From Petaurus breviceps papuanus (lineage: Eukaryota; Chordata; Mammalia; Diprotodontia; Petauridae), in contig JAMXIF010001253.1 of the NCBI GenBank assembly GCA_028583685.1, forward strand, positions 98,034,795-98,098,794: a DNA stretch of 64,000 bases. Reading direction: 5' to 3'. Of this stretch, positions 25,601 through 37,600 are shown one piece after another. The notes under the pieces were generated by a model that was given only the letters and a program-made list of their open reading frames with translations, had not been told where the DNA came from and searched no databases. Numbering within the stretch: position 1 is the first letter of the stretch; every line of letters begins with the position of its first letter. The position numbers were made by a program, and so were the translations under genes.

Positions 25601-28600
25601 ATTTAGGTGATTTATTTAACTTCCAGAAAGAGAAGCTGCTGCCTCCACTTCCTCACTTTTTTTTTTTTTTGGAGGGCAATTGGGGTTAAGTGACTTGCCC
25701 AAGCTCATATGGCTAATTTTTGTGTTAAGTGTCTGAGGCCAGATCTGAACCCAGCTCCTCCTGACTCCAGGGTCAGTGCTCTATTCACTGCACCACCTAG
25801 CTGCCCCTAACTTCCTCACTTTCTAGTCATTTCTCAACCTCCTATAATCTGAATTCTCTCCCCCATGTTCTGTAACCATGTTTCCAAGGTTACCATTGGC
25901 ATCATAATTTCCTTATCTAATGACCTTTTCTATTCCTTATGTTCCTTGAACTTTCTGCATCATTTGATGCTATTAACTACCCTTTCTTTAATTCTCTCCT
26001 TTTTGGAGAAGTAACTGCTGCTCTAGCCTGATCCTCTTGTCTGACTTAGACACCTTTGCCAGCTCATCTTCCTCCTCCCAACTTTGAAGTGTGAATACTC
26101 TTTTCTTATCTCTTGTATACTTCCTCCCTAGACAATTTCATTGTATTCTTATATATAGTAATCACCTATATGCTGATGAACCCCAAATATATACCTCTTG
26201 TCCCAACTTTTTCCCGGGGCTTCAGTTCTTCATTTCCAACTATTTGCTGTATGTTTAAATGTGTTCCTAAACCTCAGATTCAGAATGTTCAGGAGAATTC
26301 TTTTAAAATAAATAGTAATTAACTAAAGAACAATTAATGTTAATAAAAGTCCTCTAAATGTGTAGATTAAATGACAAAATGCTTCTTAAAAACTTAAAAA
26401 ACTGGGGGATTATTTTGGTATAATAAAAATGATACTGCCAGTGTCCGTTTAAATATTTAAACTGCCAATGAGATATTTAATCAATCTAGATAAAATAATT
26501 CATTTGGAGGAATAAAAAATATAGGTAATCAGGTGAAATAAGGTATGATTGAAGAGGAAATAACACTTCCTAATTTCAAAATATATTGTAAAGTGAGTAC
26601 TTATCACAACCCTTTGGGATTGGTGAAAAGATGGAAAAATAGGTGTTAACAAGTTAGACAAAGGAAATGGTAAATAATTCATTAACCCAGTATTTGATAA
26701 ACCTGAATGTAGAAATTACTAGGAAAACTGGAAAGCAGTCCGTCAGATAATACATTTAGATTTTTTTTTTTTAAGGGGCCGTCCCTTGACTCACTTCTTA
26801 AAGAGGCCTGTTCACTGAATGGGCCTCACTTCACTCAAAGTGAAAACCTGAAGACCTTAGCCTAAAATGGCCAGAGTCTCCCATTCTTCTCCTGGGCCCT
26901 CTCCAGTTGCCCTGATGAATATCAGGCCACTGGACCCAGATGGCTCTGGAGAAGAAAGTGAGACTGGTGACTTTGCACAGCTCTCCCTTACTCCAATCCA
27001 AGTCAGCTGCAAGTCATGTCATCATTTCCCTGATGGTTATTTCCCTCATGATCCTCTTCGAACCAGGGACAAACTCAACAGCAATATTTAGATCAGTTAA
27101 TTAGTAAATATTTATTAAATATCTTCTGTGGGCCTGGACTAAGTGATAGGGGACAGGATCCCAATAGGTTCAGCAGGAATTCTGATCTTATCTAAGACCA
27201 GAAAACCTGCAATATCGTCTGGAAAGAATTCAAGGTCTCAGGCTTAATTGGAGTGAGAGTTGTAGAAGTTTATTGTTAACGCTTCTCATGGAAGCGGGCA
27301 AGAGTCCTTTAGGGGACCTGCAAGTGAGAGGGGTACATGCTTTTACCTTTAAAGGGTAAGGCTGCCATTGTCAGGGCTGACCAGACTGGAGGGGCCTCAG
27401 TGCATAGACAAAGGTCAGAGCTGACCAAGAGGAGCATGTGAAAAGATAGTTTAGATAAGATTTGGGCCAGGTTGAAGGAGACTAAAGGCAAGGACAAAGG
27501 AGGGTGTGGGCCAGGCCCAGAAGAAATGAAGAGATTAAGTAAGAGCAAAGGGGTCACAGGGTGTTGCCTAGGTGGAGTGTGGGATAGGGAGAAGGGGCAG
27601 AGCTCAAGGATGGGAAAGGACAAATTGCAGTTACAACTTTACAAAACAAAGTGCAGTTACAAAGTCACAGACTGGTTTTACAAGTTGGTTTCACAAATTG
27701 ACATAGACCCCAGGTACCCCATCACTAAGGACTAGGGATACAAAAAGAGGCAACAGACCAACCCTGCTTTTCAAGGAGCTTACTATCTGTTGGAGAAGAG
27801 ACACAAATATAAATAAAGCAAGGTATTTAGTGGATAAATAAGAGAGAATTAACAAAAGAAAAGCTTCCTTTAGAAGGTGGGATTTTAGTTGAGACTTAAA
27901 GATAGCCACGGAGGTCTGTAGTCCAGAACTAAAGAGGGAAAGAATTCCAGGCCTGAGGGACATTCGGAATCTTTGGAGCAGAGAGAATGGGATATCTTGT
28001 TCTTGGAACAGCTAGGAAGCTTTTGTTACTGAATCAGAGTATGCGTCCAGGAGTGATGTATAAGAAGACTGGAAAGGCAAGGGGGGCTAAGTTATGAAGG
28101 ACTTTAAAAGCCCATCATAAAACCTCATTTTGTTTGATTATGTAGGGAGTAGGGAGCCACTGTAGTTGATTGGGTACACTCAATAATATATCTGACATGA
28201 TATCAGACCTCCACTATTAGATGATGGATTTGGAGTGGAAAGAGACTCAAGGCAGACCAGGCCACCAACAGGCTATTAAAATAATCCAGGTGTGAGGTGA
28301 TAAAGGCCTACACTAGAGTGGTGGCAGTGTCAGAACAAGGAGGCTTATATCAGAGATGTTGCAAAGGCAAAATAAACACACCTTAGTGTGTCCTTCCTCT
28401 CAGTTCTGACCAGGTCCCCATATGTTCCTCATTTTGCTCTCTCTTCACTGGCACCAGCCCTGGCTTGTCCTTCAACTATATACTGGTCTCTTCTCTCCCT
28501 CCCTCCCTTCCCCTTCTCCACAGGCAAATTGACTTTACATAAAAATCACTTTTTGTAGAGGTCTGTGGAACAGTCCACTTACATAAAGTGAGAACTATCT

Positions 28601-31600
28601 GTAAGAAGAGATGCTATTCCCCAGCAGGGCAACTGTCAAAGGGTATCTACAGTTCTCAAAAGAACTGAAAATTATAGCCATTAAATGTTCTAAATTCTAG
28701 TAAGAGAAATGCAAATAAAAATAGCCCTGAAAGAGGTGGCCAGGTAGCACAGTGAATAAGAACACCAGCCCCAGAGTCGGGATGACCTGGGATCGAATCC
28801 AGGCTCAGACACTTAGCACCTACCCAGAAACACCTGGCCCTGTAATCTTGAGCAGGTTACTTAACCTCACTTGCTTAGGGGCGGCCAGGTGGCTCAGTGA
28901 ATAAGAACACCAGCCCCAGAGTCGGGGTGACCTGGGATCGAATCCGGGCTCAGATACTTACCACCACACCCAAAAATAACTGGCCGTATAACCTTGAGCA
29001 AGTTACTTAACCCCAATTGCTTAAAAAAAAAGAAAATAGCCCTGAAGTTTTACCTAATAACAAGCAAACGTATAAAGATAACAAAAGACAAGAAGAGTTA
29101 ATACTATTAGAAGGGTTATGCTAGGATATTCACATTAATAATGCATTATTGGTGAAGCCGTGAACTAGTATGACCATTCTGGAAAATAATTTAAAATTAT
29201 GAAAATAAAATGACAAAAATGTTCATACTATTTGACCCAGATATTCTACTATGAGATTTATACTCCAAGAAGGTCATTGGTAAGAAGTCTCCATATCTCT
29301 TCATATATCAAAAATAAATAGCAGCAAAATCAGACATGTTAGCAAAGAATTTGAAATAAAGTAGATGGCCATTATTTGGGAATTCTTTAAACAAACTAGT
29401 ACATTCATGTAATGAAATATTACTGTGTTACAAGAAACAGTGAATATTAGTAACAGAGAAACATGGGAAGACTTAGATAAACTGGTGCAAAATGAAATGC
29501 GAAGAGCCAGGGAAAGAATGATAGACAAAGACTGTAGCAGTATAAATGGGAAAAAAAACTACAAAACAATTAAAACTGAATGGTGGCAGAAGTGTGGCCT
29601 CCAAGAAGCAAGGTGAAAAAGACAGCTCCCTGAACCTTTGCAGAGGTGAAGATTTCATAGGTGTGGAACATTGCTTACATAATACAATGTTAGAGGTCTT
29701 TTTGTTTTTTAAGGTGTTGATCAGTTTGCTTTTTTTTTTCCTCTTTTTAAACAAAGTTTTTTGATATGACAGATGGGTCTCTAGAGGAGAAAATGTAGAA
29801 ATACAGTTGGAAATCTAAGCATGTAAGAACAAGATATCAATAAAAAGCTAGAATTAAAATGTCAATTTATAACCTTCCTACCTATAAAACAAAGTGTGCT
29901 CTTCTTTCTAACTTCCTTTTTCTGTTGATGGCACCACCATTTTCTCATAATTATTTTTGCTTCTTCATTCTCCCTCACTTCTGATTTCAAATCAGTAGTA
30001 GTCCAGTTATGTTGATTCTACCTCATCAGTATCTGTAGAATCCATCCCTATTCCTGCTTCATTCTTGTCTGAACTGATTTTTAGTCAGTATCAATTCCTC
30101 CTTGATGCTTTTCTTTATTCTCAAAGCTAGAAGTGATCCTTCCTGTAAGCTCTCAGCCCTCTCTGACCTCTAAAAGGCACTTGCTTCATCATTTTCAGTC
30201 TTGTGTTACTTGTGTACATCTTGCTTTCCACTACTACATTGTAATCTTATTATCAGGGACTGTATTCTCATTTTTTCTGTTCTTTGTACAGTGTTGTCCT
30301 TAGCAGGTACTTATATTTGTTGAAATTACTTATGCTTAGTATTAGTAGTCTTATATTTCATAATACTAGTCTCATAAGAGGAATTGTCCTCATAGCTTTT
30401 CTTGCCCATAGGGTTCCCATAGTTTTGGAAAAATGAATATGATTTCTCTCTAGGACTTGTTGTGATTGAGTTTGAGATTATGACAGGACATCCAAATGGA
30501 GAACTTCTAGAAGATATTTAAAAATCTGGAATTGGAGATAAATGCTTGAAATTTGGAATCCACCTGCATAGAAGTGATAGAAAGCTTGAAGAAAATGCTA
30601 AAGAATTGCTAAAAACTATACCTTGGAGAAAGCTTTACATTTAGGGTTAAAATTAGGAAGAGCTGGGGCGGCTAGGTAGCCCAGTGAATAGAGCCCCGGC
30701 ACTGGAGTCAGGAGGACCTGAATTCAAATGCAGCCTCAGACACTTGACATAATTACTAGCCGTGTGACTTTGGGCAAGTCACTTAATCCCATTTGCCCTC
30801 CAAAAAACAAAAAAAAATTTTTTTTTGAAGAGCTGGTGAAGGAGACTGGAGGAACATTGAGAAATAGAACACAGATGATAAAAGCAATGACTGTTCAGTT
30901 TTGTCTTTGTACTCTTAAGTTTACCTCACACATTGCCTGACACATAGAAAGTAAGATATCTTTGATTGATTATCAGGGAAGCCAAGTGGAAGAGAGATTC
31001 AAAAAAGGCCATGCAAAACCAGCTTATGCTGCCCAAAACTTGAAAAGGAAAAGGGGGTCTTGAGTGAGAAAAGTGTAAGAGGCCTTGCTCTAGATTAAGA
31101 GATAGTGAAAAGTACAGTGAAATAAGCCATAAAAACAGGTTTGGGGTTTTTTGTTGTTTTTTTAATAGAGAAGTTTTTGAATAATGGCAAAACAGTGATC
31201 TAAAAACAACTGGGCAAAAAAAAGTAATGTTCTACGCCTTTTTTCTCCCTGGTGAATGTGAGAGACAAGCAAGGGCTATAAGGGACATAGCATTGGCAGG
31301 GGACGGCCTTTTTTTTTTTTTTTCCCACTAAATAGGAAGAGGTGAAAAGACTGTTCAAGGGGTTTAATACAGGTTGGAAACTTATTTACGTAGCATTAGG
31401 GAGCTAATCAAAAGGTTTCATAGAAACAGGAGACCACTACGTTAGACATGTGGAAAGGGTACACTTGAGCTAGAGAAGGAGGAATGGAGGATATTGTGCC
31501 TAGGTTGATAATTCTAGATAATAGGAATTAGAGAAACAGAAGTATGAGAGGTAGCCTGAAGATATCAAGAGAAAAAGTTAAAGAGACCGAAATGAGAAAC

Positions 31601-34600
31601 TTGTGTCTAAGTAGAGATCAGTTCCCAGGCTTTAAATGAGGAAGTGTTCTCTAGTTAAACTATTTAGATTCCTATATGAGAAGATGATACTTGGGGGGCA
31701 GCCAGGTAGCCCAGCGAGTAAGAGCACCGGCCCCAGAGTCAGGATGACCCAGGGATCAAATCTGGGCTCAGATACTTAGCACCACACCCAGAAATACCCG
31801 TGTAACCTTGAACAAGTTACTTAACCCCAATTGCTTTAAAAAAAAAAAAAAGATGATACTTGTAACTCATGAAAACTTTCTCACTGTTAGGGCAGTTAGA
31901 AGGAGCCTATATATATAGACAGACCACATGTGTGAATTGAATGTGATGATCTAAAAAAATTAAAGGGTCAGAGGGGAAGGTACTGGGAAAAAGGGAAGGG
32001 AAAGAGGTAGAATGGGGTAAATTAGCTCACATAAAAGAGGCAAGAAAAAGCTTCTATAATGGAGGAAAAGTGGGAAGGGGGAAACGAGAGGGAGTGAGTG
32101 AACCTTACTCTCATCAGGATTGGCTCTAAGAGGGGATAACACACACACACACTCAATTGGGTATAGAAATCTCTCATACCTAGAAGGGAGGGCAGATTGC
32201 AGGAGGGATAGTCAGAAGTGAAACACTTTTGAGGACGAACAGGGTGAAAGGAGAGAGAATAGAATAAACAAGAGAGGGGGATAAGATAGAGGGAAATATA
32301 GTTAGCAGTAGTAACTGAAAAAAATTTTGAAGCAAGTTAATCTGATAAAGGCCTCATTTCTCCCCCAAAAAAGTGTTCTTTAAAATGTGAGACATAAGTT
32401 ATCTGTGACCTGATGTTATAATTCCTAACAAGCTTTACCATGATGTATACAGTTGATATTTAGCCCCTTATCCTATAATTTGTCTTAATACACAGTTTAA
32501 ATTACACAAAGCTTTCAAGTTGTTATGAAAAATAAAGGGAAAAGGGGGTGGAGATTAAATAAGATATCTTGATACTTAGAAATTTTTAAATTTCTGCATT
32601 TTGTCATTACTATAGAATAACATCATCAGGATTTGTCAAAAAACTGAGACCTGGAATTATTTCTCCATCATATATTGTTATACGTTAACAGTGATTAAAC
32701 ATGTTGTTATTTATTACGTCAGATGCTATCAGTTACTTATTCCATTTTTAATATTAACATAAAAGCATAATATATATCCAGCATGTCTTTTCTTGTCAGT
32801 TTTAATTCTGTTAACTAAAAATAATATTAAATTAATCTATCTGCAACTTTGTTTCCAATGCAATTGTTTTCTTTTCCTTTTTAGAGGTGCTAACTTTGTT
32901 TTTCTCTGACTTTGTTTTAATTCTTCTATCTGATGATGACCTCAAAAGAACAACTAAACCTACACCTCATTTAGATGGGTAAATATTTTTCATTTATTTG
33001 TCTTCTGCTACTTAGTTTTAATTTTTTTATTAAAAACCAAAAATTTAACATTTAGTTATTTGAATTTATCTGCATAGGCACCATGTTGTTTTTGGACAAG
33101 TGATCTCTGGTCAAGAAGTTGTGAGAGAGATTGAAAACCAGAAAACAGATGCGTCCAGCAAACCATATGCTGAAGTACGAATACTTAGCTGTGGGGAGCT
33201 AATTCCCAAATCCAAAGGTGAGGATAAATTAAACATTTCTAAGCATATCACAAATATTTAAAATAAGCAGTAACTCCAGGTTATTAAAAAAAAATCATTA
33301 CCCCATGACTACTAATACAGAAAACATTCTTTTTAATTATGTCTTCCATTATTATTGTTCGTTCATTTAATTTATAACTGTGTTCCCTAATTTTGATTTC
33401 CAAATAATGCACCTTTCTGCTTTTACAATATTTTAATTGTTTCAAAAAAGGAATTAATGAGAAATTGGAAGTAAAAATGGATCAATTTTAGATTAATAAA
33501 CTTTTAAAGGAATAAATTAATTCCTTTTCCTACTATATGAGCTGAGCTAGCATCTGATTAATGTTTGAGGAAGTATGTTTACTGCAGAAGGTAGTAATTC
33601 TATTCCTTACATTCATACTTTTATTGTCAACTCTCTTACATGCTATGCATAATCTATTTGAGATATTTTGTTGGAAAGTCCTTTGATTGAAAAATATCCT
33701 CTGTAAAATGGCTGTTACTACCATACACTTTCAACATTTAGTTATTCAAAAGAATGAAGGAAAACTACTTCCAAGATATTAGCATTAAGCAGTATTTAAG
33801 TGTTCCAGTATAAAACTAAGTCTGTTTAGTTGAATCATGCATTAGAATACCAATAGAAGCCTCAGAGTTCATAACCTTTCAGTGTCCTTATCAGTGTTGT
33901 TCAAAAGGACCCTTGTAAAATTGTGCTCTTGACTTTTTCAGATAAGACTGTTGTCATCAATGTGGAATCTTTAGTATTTTGAGTTTGTACAGAAACCAAA
34001 GCAAGATTGACATAGAAAAAGCAGAACCATGGTCCTTACTTAATTTTCTCTGTTTTCCAAGGGTTACAATTTATTTCTCCTTTCACCTAACTCAAGCCTT
34101 GATCACCTTGGCAAAGAAAAATTTTCATCCCTTTCTTGTCATTCCATACATAGGCTGGTAGTCTTCAGGGACAAAGCAGTATTAAATTTGGTCAAAGCAG
34201 TATTAAATTTGGTCTTGGATTCTTCAACTTCTGAACCATCATTCCTATCTCTTGCCTTGTCTTCCTTACATAAAAACAGTAGATATCATCCATTAGTTTG
34301 TCCTGCTTAATGCCCTAGGATACAGTAAAGAATGAAATGTTTGTAGAGCTCTTTTAGCTTCTTGCAGACAGGTATATCATATTAATTTAAGTAAAAAATA
34401 AAGGTAGCTGCTAAAGAGGATAAATGAGACTGTGAAACTTAAATTCTAGTATCAGCTTTGCCACTTAGTAGCAATATAAACCTGGGGATAACCTTCAACT
34501 TTTCTTGGTCTTAGTTTATCTTTAAAGGTATTGAACTAGAAGATAATCTCTAAGGCCTTCCCAACTCTTAACATTTTGGTGATTCTGGAGTTTTTGTTAA

Positions 34601-37600
34601 TTTTATCATATTGAGGACTGACCCTAGGCTTATTGATGTTAGCTATTAACCATCTTAAAAGATATTCCTACAACTAGGATGTTATGATCTGTTAAGACCT
34701 ACTTTTTACCATACTCTTAAACATTGATAAATCATTTACTATTAGCTTTTCTTTTAATTTTTTGCTCCTAAGATCTTTTGAGTTGGCATCTGTTCCCCAA
34801 AATTCGTTAGTTTAAAATGGTAAATTTCTTTGCAGCTTTAAAAAATAGAGCTTGAAAGAATAAAAAATATCCTTTAATATTTTCCATAAACAATTCATTA
34901 TGTATTTACATACAGATACACTTTGGCTAATGAAAGGGTAGAGTTGATAGAATTATTTGATAGATAAAGAGATCATGAATTAAGACAAACCCTCATGTAA
35001 TTTGATTTATATTACTTTAAAACAGCTCTCACTTTGGAAGGGTATTATGGCATCCCCAGGCATTGTTTGGCTCCATGTGACCAAGGCATCACAGTGTCAG
35101 GTATATTCTCATCCCTGTCTTCTAGAGACCAGATAAATTTTTAGAGAAGTTGGGGAAGATAGCACTCCTAATTCCTTGTGCAGACCTTTTCTGATGAGGA
35201 TAGATTTATTCAGGGATGCTTATAAGACAGGTTTTCTGTGCCTCTTCATTTCTGATACACACCTGTTGAAATGAGCAGAAATATTTGTGGCATGAGCTTA
35301 ATTGTGAACAGAGTGGATGGTATGTGCTTTTTTATGTTTCAGCAGTGCCATTCACAATGTTTGCCAGAGGGGCTTTTACCATGCTTTTGGAGGGTACAGG
35401 CAGTATAATGCAAACAGTTTTTAAGCCCTCTTTTCTTTTTGACAATTACACCAAATTGGAAACAAGAGAACAGCTTTGTTTAATATTGTAGGGTGTTCAC
35501 CATCATTATATTTTAAAAGCCTTGTTTGAGAGTTGTGCAGTGACACCCCCACTTAAAAAAAAAATAAATACAGAATCTTTTTTTTTCTTTTTTTAACTGC
35601 CTGAAAGAAAACAAAAAGACTTCTGAAGAAAACTGACTGTCTGGGCCTACCTGTATATTATCTTGGTGAGTCCTGGGCACTCTTCTTGGGTCTTTTTCTC
35701 CCTTGCTCTGTTGGAGATCTGCTTCTTATAGTATTCCTATATGCCAGAATGTAACTGTTGAGATCCATGGATTAGGCTCTTATAACAGATGCAGAGATGG
35801 AATACTGGTGACTAGTGGAAGCAGGGATACTGTGTAGAGGTTGACAGTCCTCCAAGGGCAGAATGGATGAATAAAGAATATAGGCACATGACCCTCCTTA
35901 TGATAGATTTATCTTAACAAAGGTACTATGTGGTTTATACAGGAGTTTCTTGTGACTTAAATAATTTTTGCAGATACTTCATAGGCTATTGCCATTGCTA
36001 GGAGGGATTTTTAAAATATTTCTTCATAATAGGAAGAAAAATAGTCAATGATAGCCCAAAACTGATTGCTTTTCAACACAAAAAGGAAGGGACAGTAAGA
36101 GTAATAAAGTAGAAAGCTACTGACTGTTGTATATAGGAACCAAGTGAAATAAACTAGCAGAGTCTAAATTTTGATGATCCTGGCCACCCAGTCCAGTGCC
36201 TTTATGATGTAGTCAAGAATAATGCAGTGAAATTGGTTGAGCAGATTGTTTTAGTGACACTTGTTACTGAAAGCATAGTGGGGAGGTTGAATGTAGAATG
36301 TCTAAGAGACACTATTAAGGGTAAATAAAGTTAACTTTAATAAAAGGAGAATTATTTCTAGGTCAAGTGGTATGAAGTTGATGTGGTTTCTTTTTAAGGT
36401 TAATTTTATGAAAGTCTAGAAGTAGTTTTCTTTGTGAAGGATAGAAGTGATATTGGTAGAAACAAATTCTGTATGCCACAAGAGTAGAAATTTTTCCCTA
36501 AAGATGTCTTCTCTCCCCCCCCCTTTCTTTTGTGGGGAGAAGAGAAGAAAGAGAAAAGGATACCTGACACATGATTTTATTTGTGTAGGGCATTTCTTGA
36601 TAGAGCTTCCACTACCACATTGGCTCTTCTATAATATTTTTTGGGATGGTTAAGGAACAAGACATGAGAAATTGCCAGTGAGAAAGCTCCCTCTACTAAA
36701 GTAAATCTTCAGTTTATATCAGTTTAGAATGGTGGTATCAAACATGTGATCAGCAAGCCACACAGAGCCCACAAGACTCCCAAGATTTTTTTTTTTTAAG
36801 CAATCGGGGTTAAGCAATTTGCTCAAGGTTACATGGCCAGTTATTTCTGGGTGTGGTGCTAAATATCTGAGCCCAGATTTGATCCCCAGGTCATCCCGAC
36901 ACTGGAGCCGAGTGCTCTTACTCACTGAGCCACCTGGCTGCCCCTAAACAATTGGGGTTAAGTAACTTGCTCAAGGTTACACGGCCAGGTGTTTCTGGGT
37001 GGGTGCTAAGTGACTGAGCCCGGGATTTGATCCCCAGGTCATCCCGACACTGGAGCCGGTGCTCTTACTTGCTGTGCTACCTAGCCACCCCAAGACTCCC
37101 AAGATTAATATATAATTGGGAAAATTTAATAAAAATACAGTAATAGGTAATATTAGCATGTGGTTTTCTATGTCAATATATGGTTTACAAGGATCTTTAT
37201 ATATGGTTTAGTGGCCCCCATTTCCATGTGAGTTTGACACCAGTGATTTTAGAGAGTTTATCTGTGGGCACTAACTGTGATCTTGGTCTATGGTCCAGGA
37301 AGCCAGTTCTGTCTTATTCTGAGGCTACTTTTCTTTCCTTTGCATGGTACTGCCTTATATCATCTGTAACCCTTTGGTACACTAAGAGGTAAAGTGATTT
37401 GCTTATGGTAACAGAGACAGGACTCCAAAGCCTCCTCTCCCCCTTCTGTTCCCAAGTCCCTTAATGGGATCCCAGATTAATTGATTTTCTTTTTTTAAAA
37501 AGTTCGACAAAGTTAGGAACTTTTTCAATGTAATGATGAAGTCATAAAAAGGATGCAATAAGGAAAATTATTAAGCAAGTTTGAAGGCACTCATTAGCCA

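Noticed and set aside
27309-27963. Open frames around the solo LTR
   Set aside because: They lie in the LTR and in L2; no viral or host protein domain is present.
28733-29032. tRNA gene
   Set aside because: Box A and box B resemblance exists in all the SINEs, but no cloverleaf with an intact anticodon arm and acceptor stem is seen.
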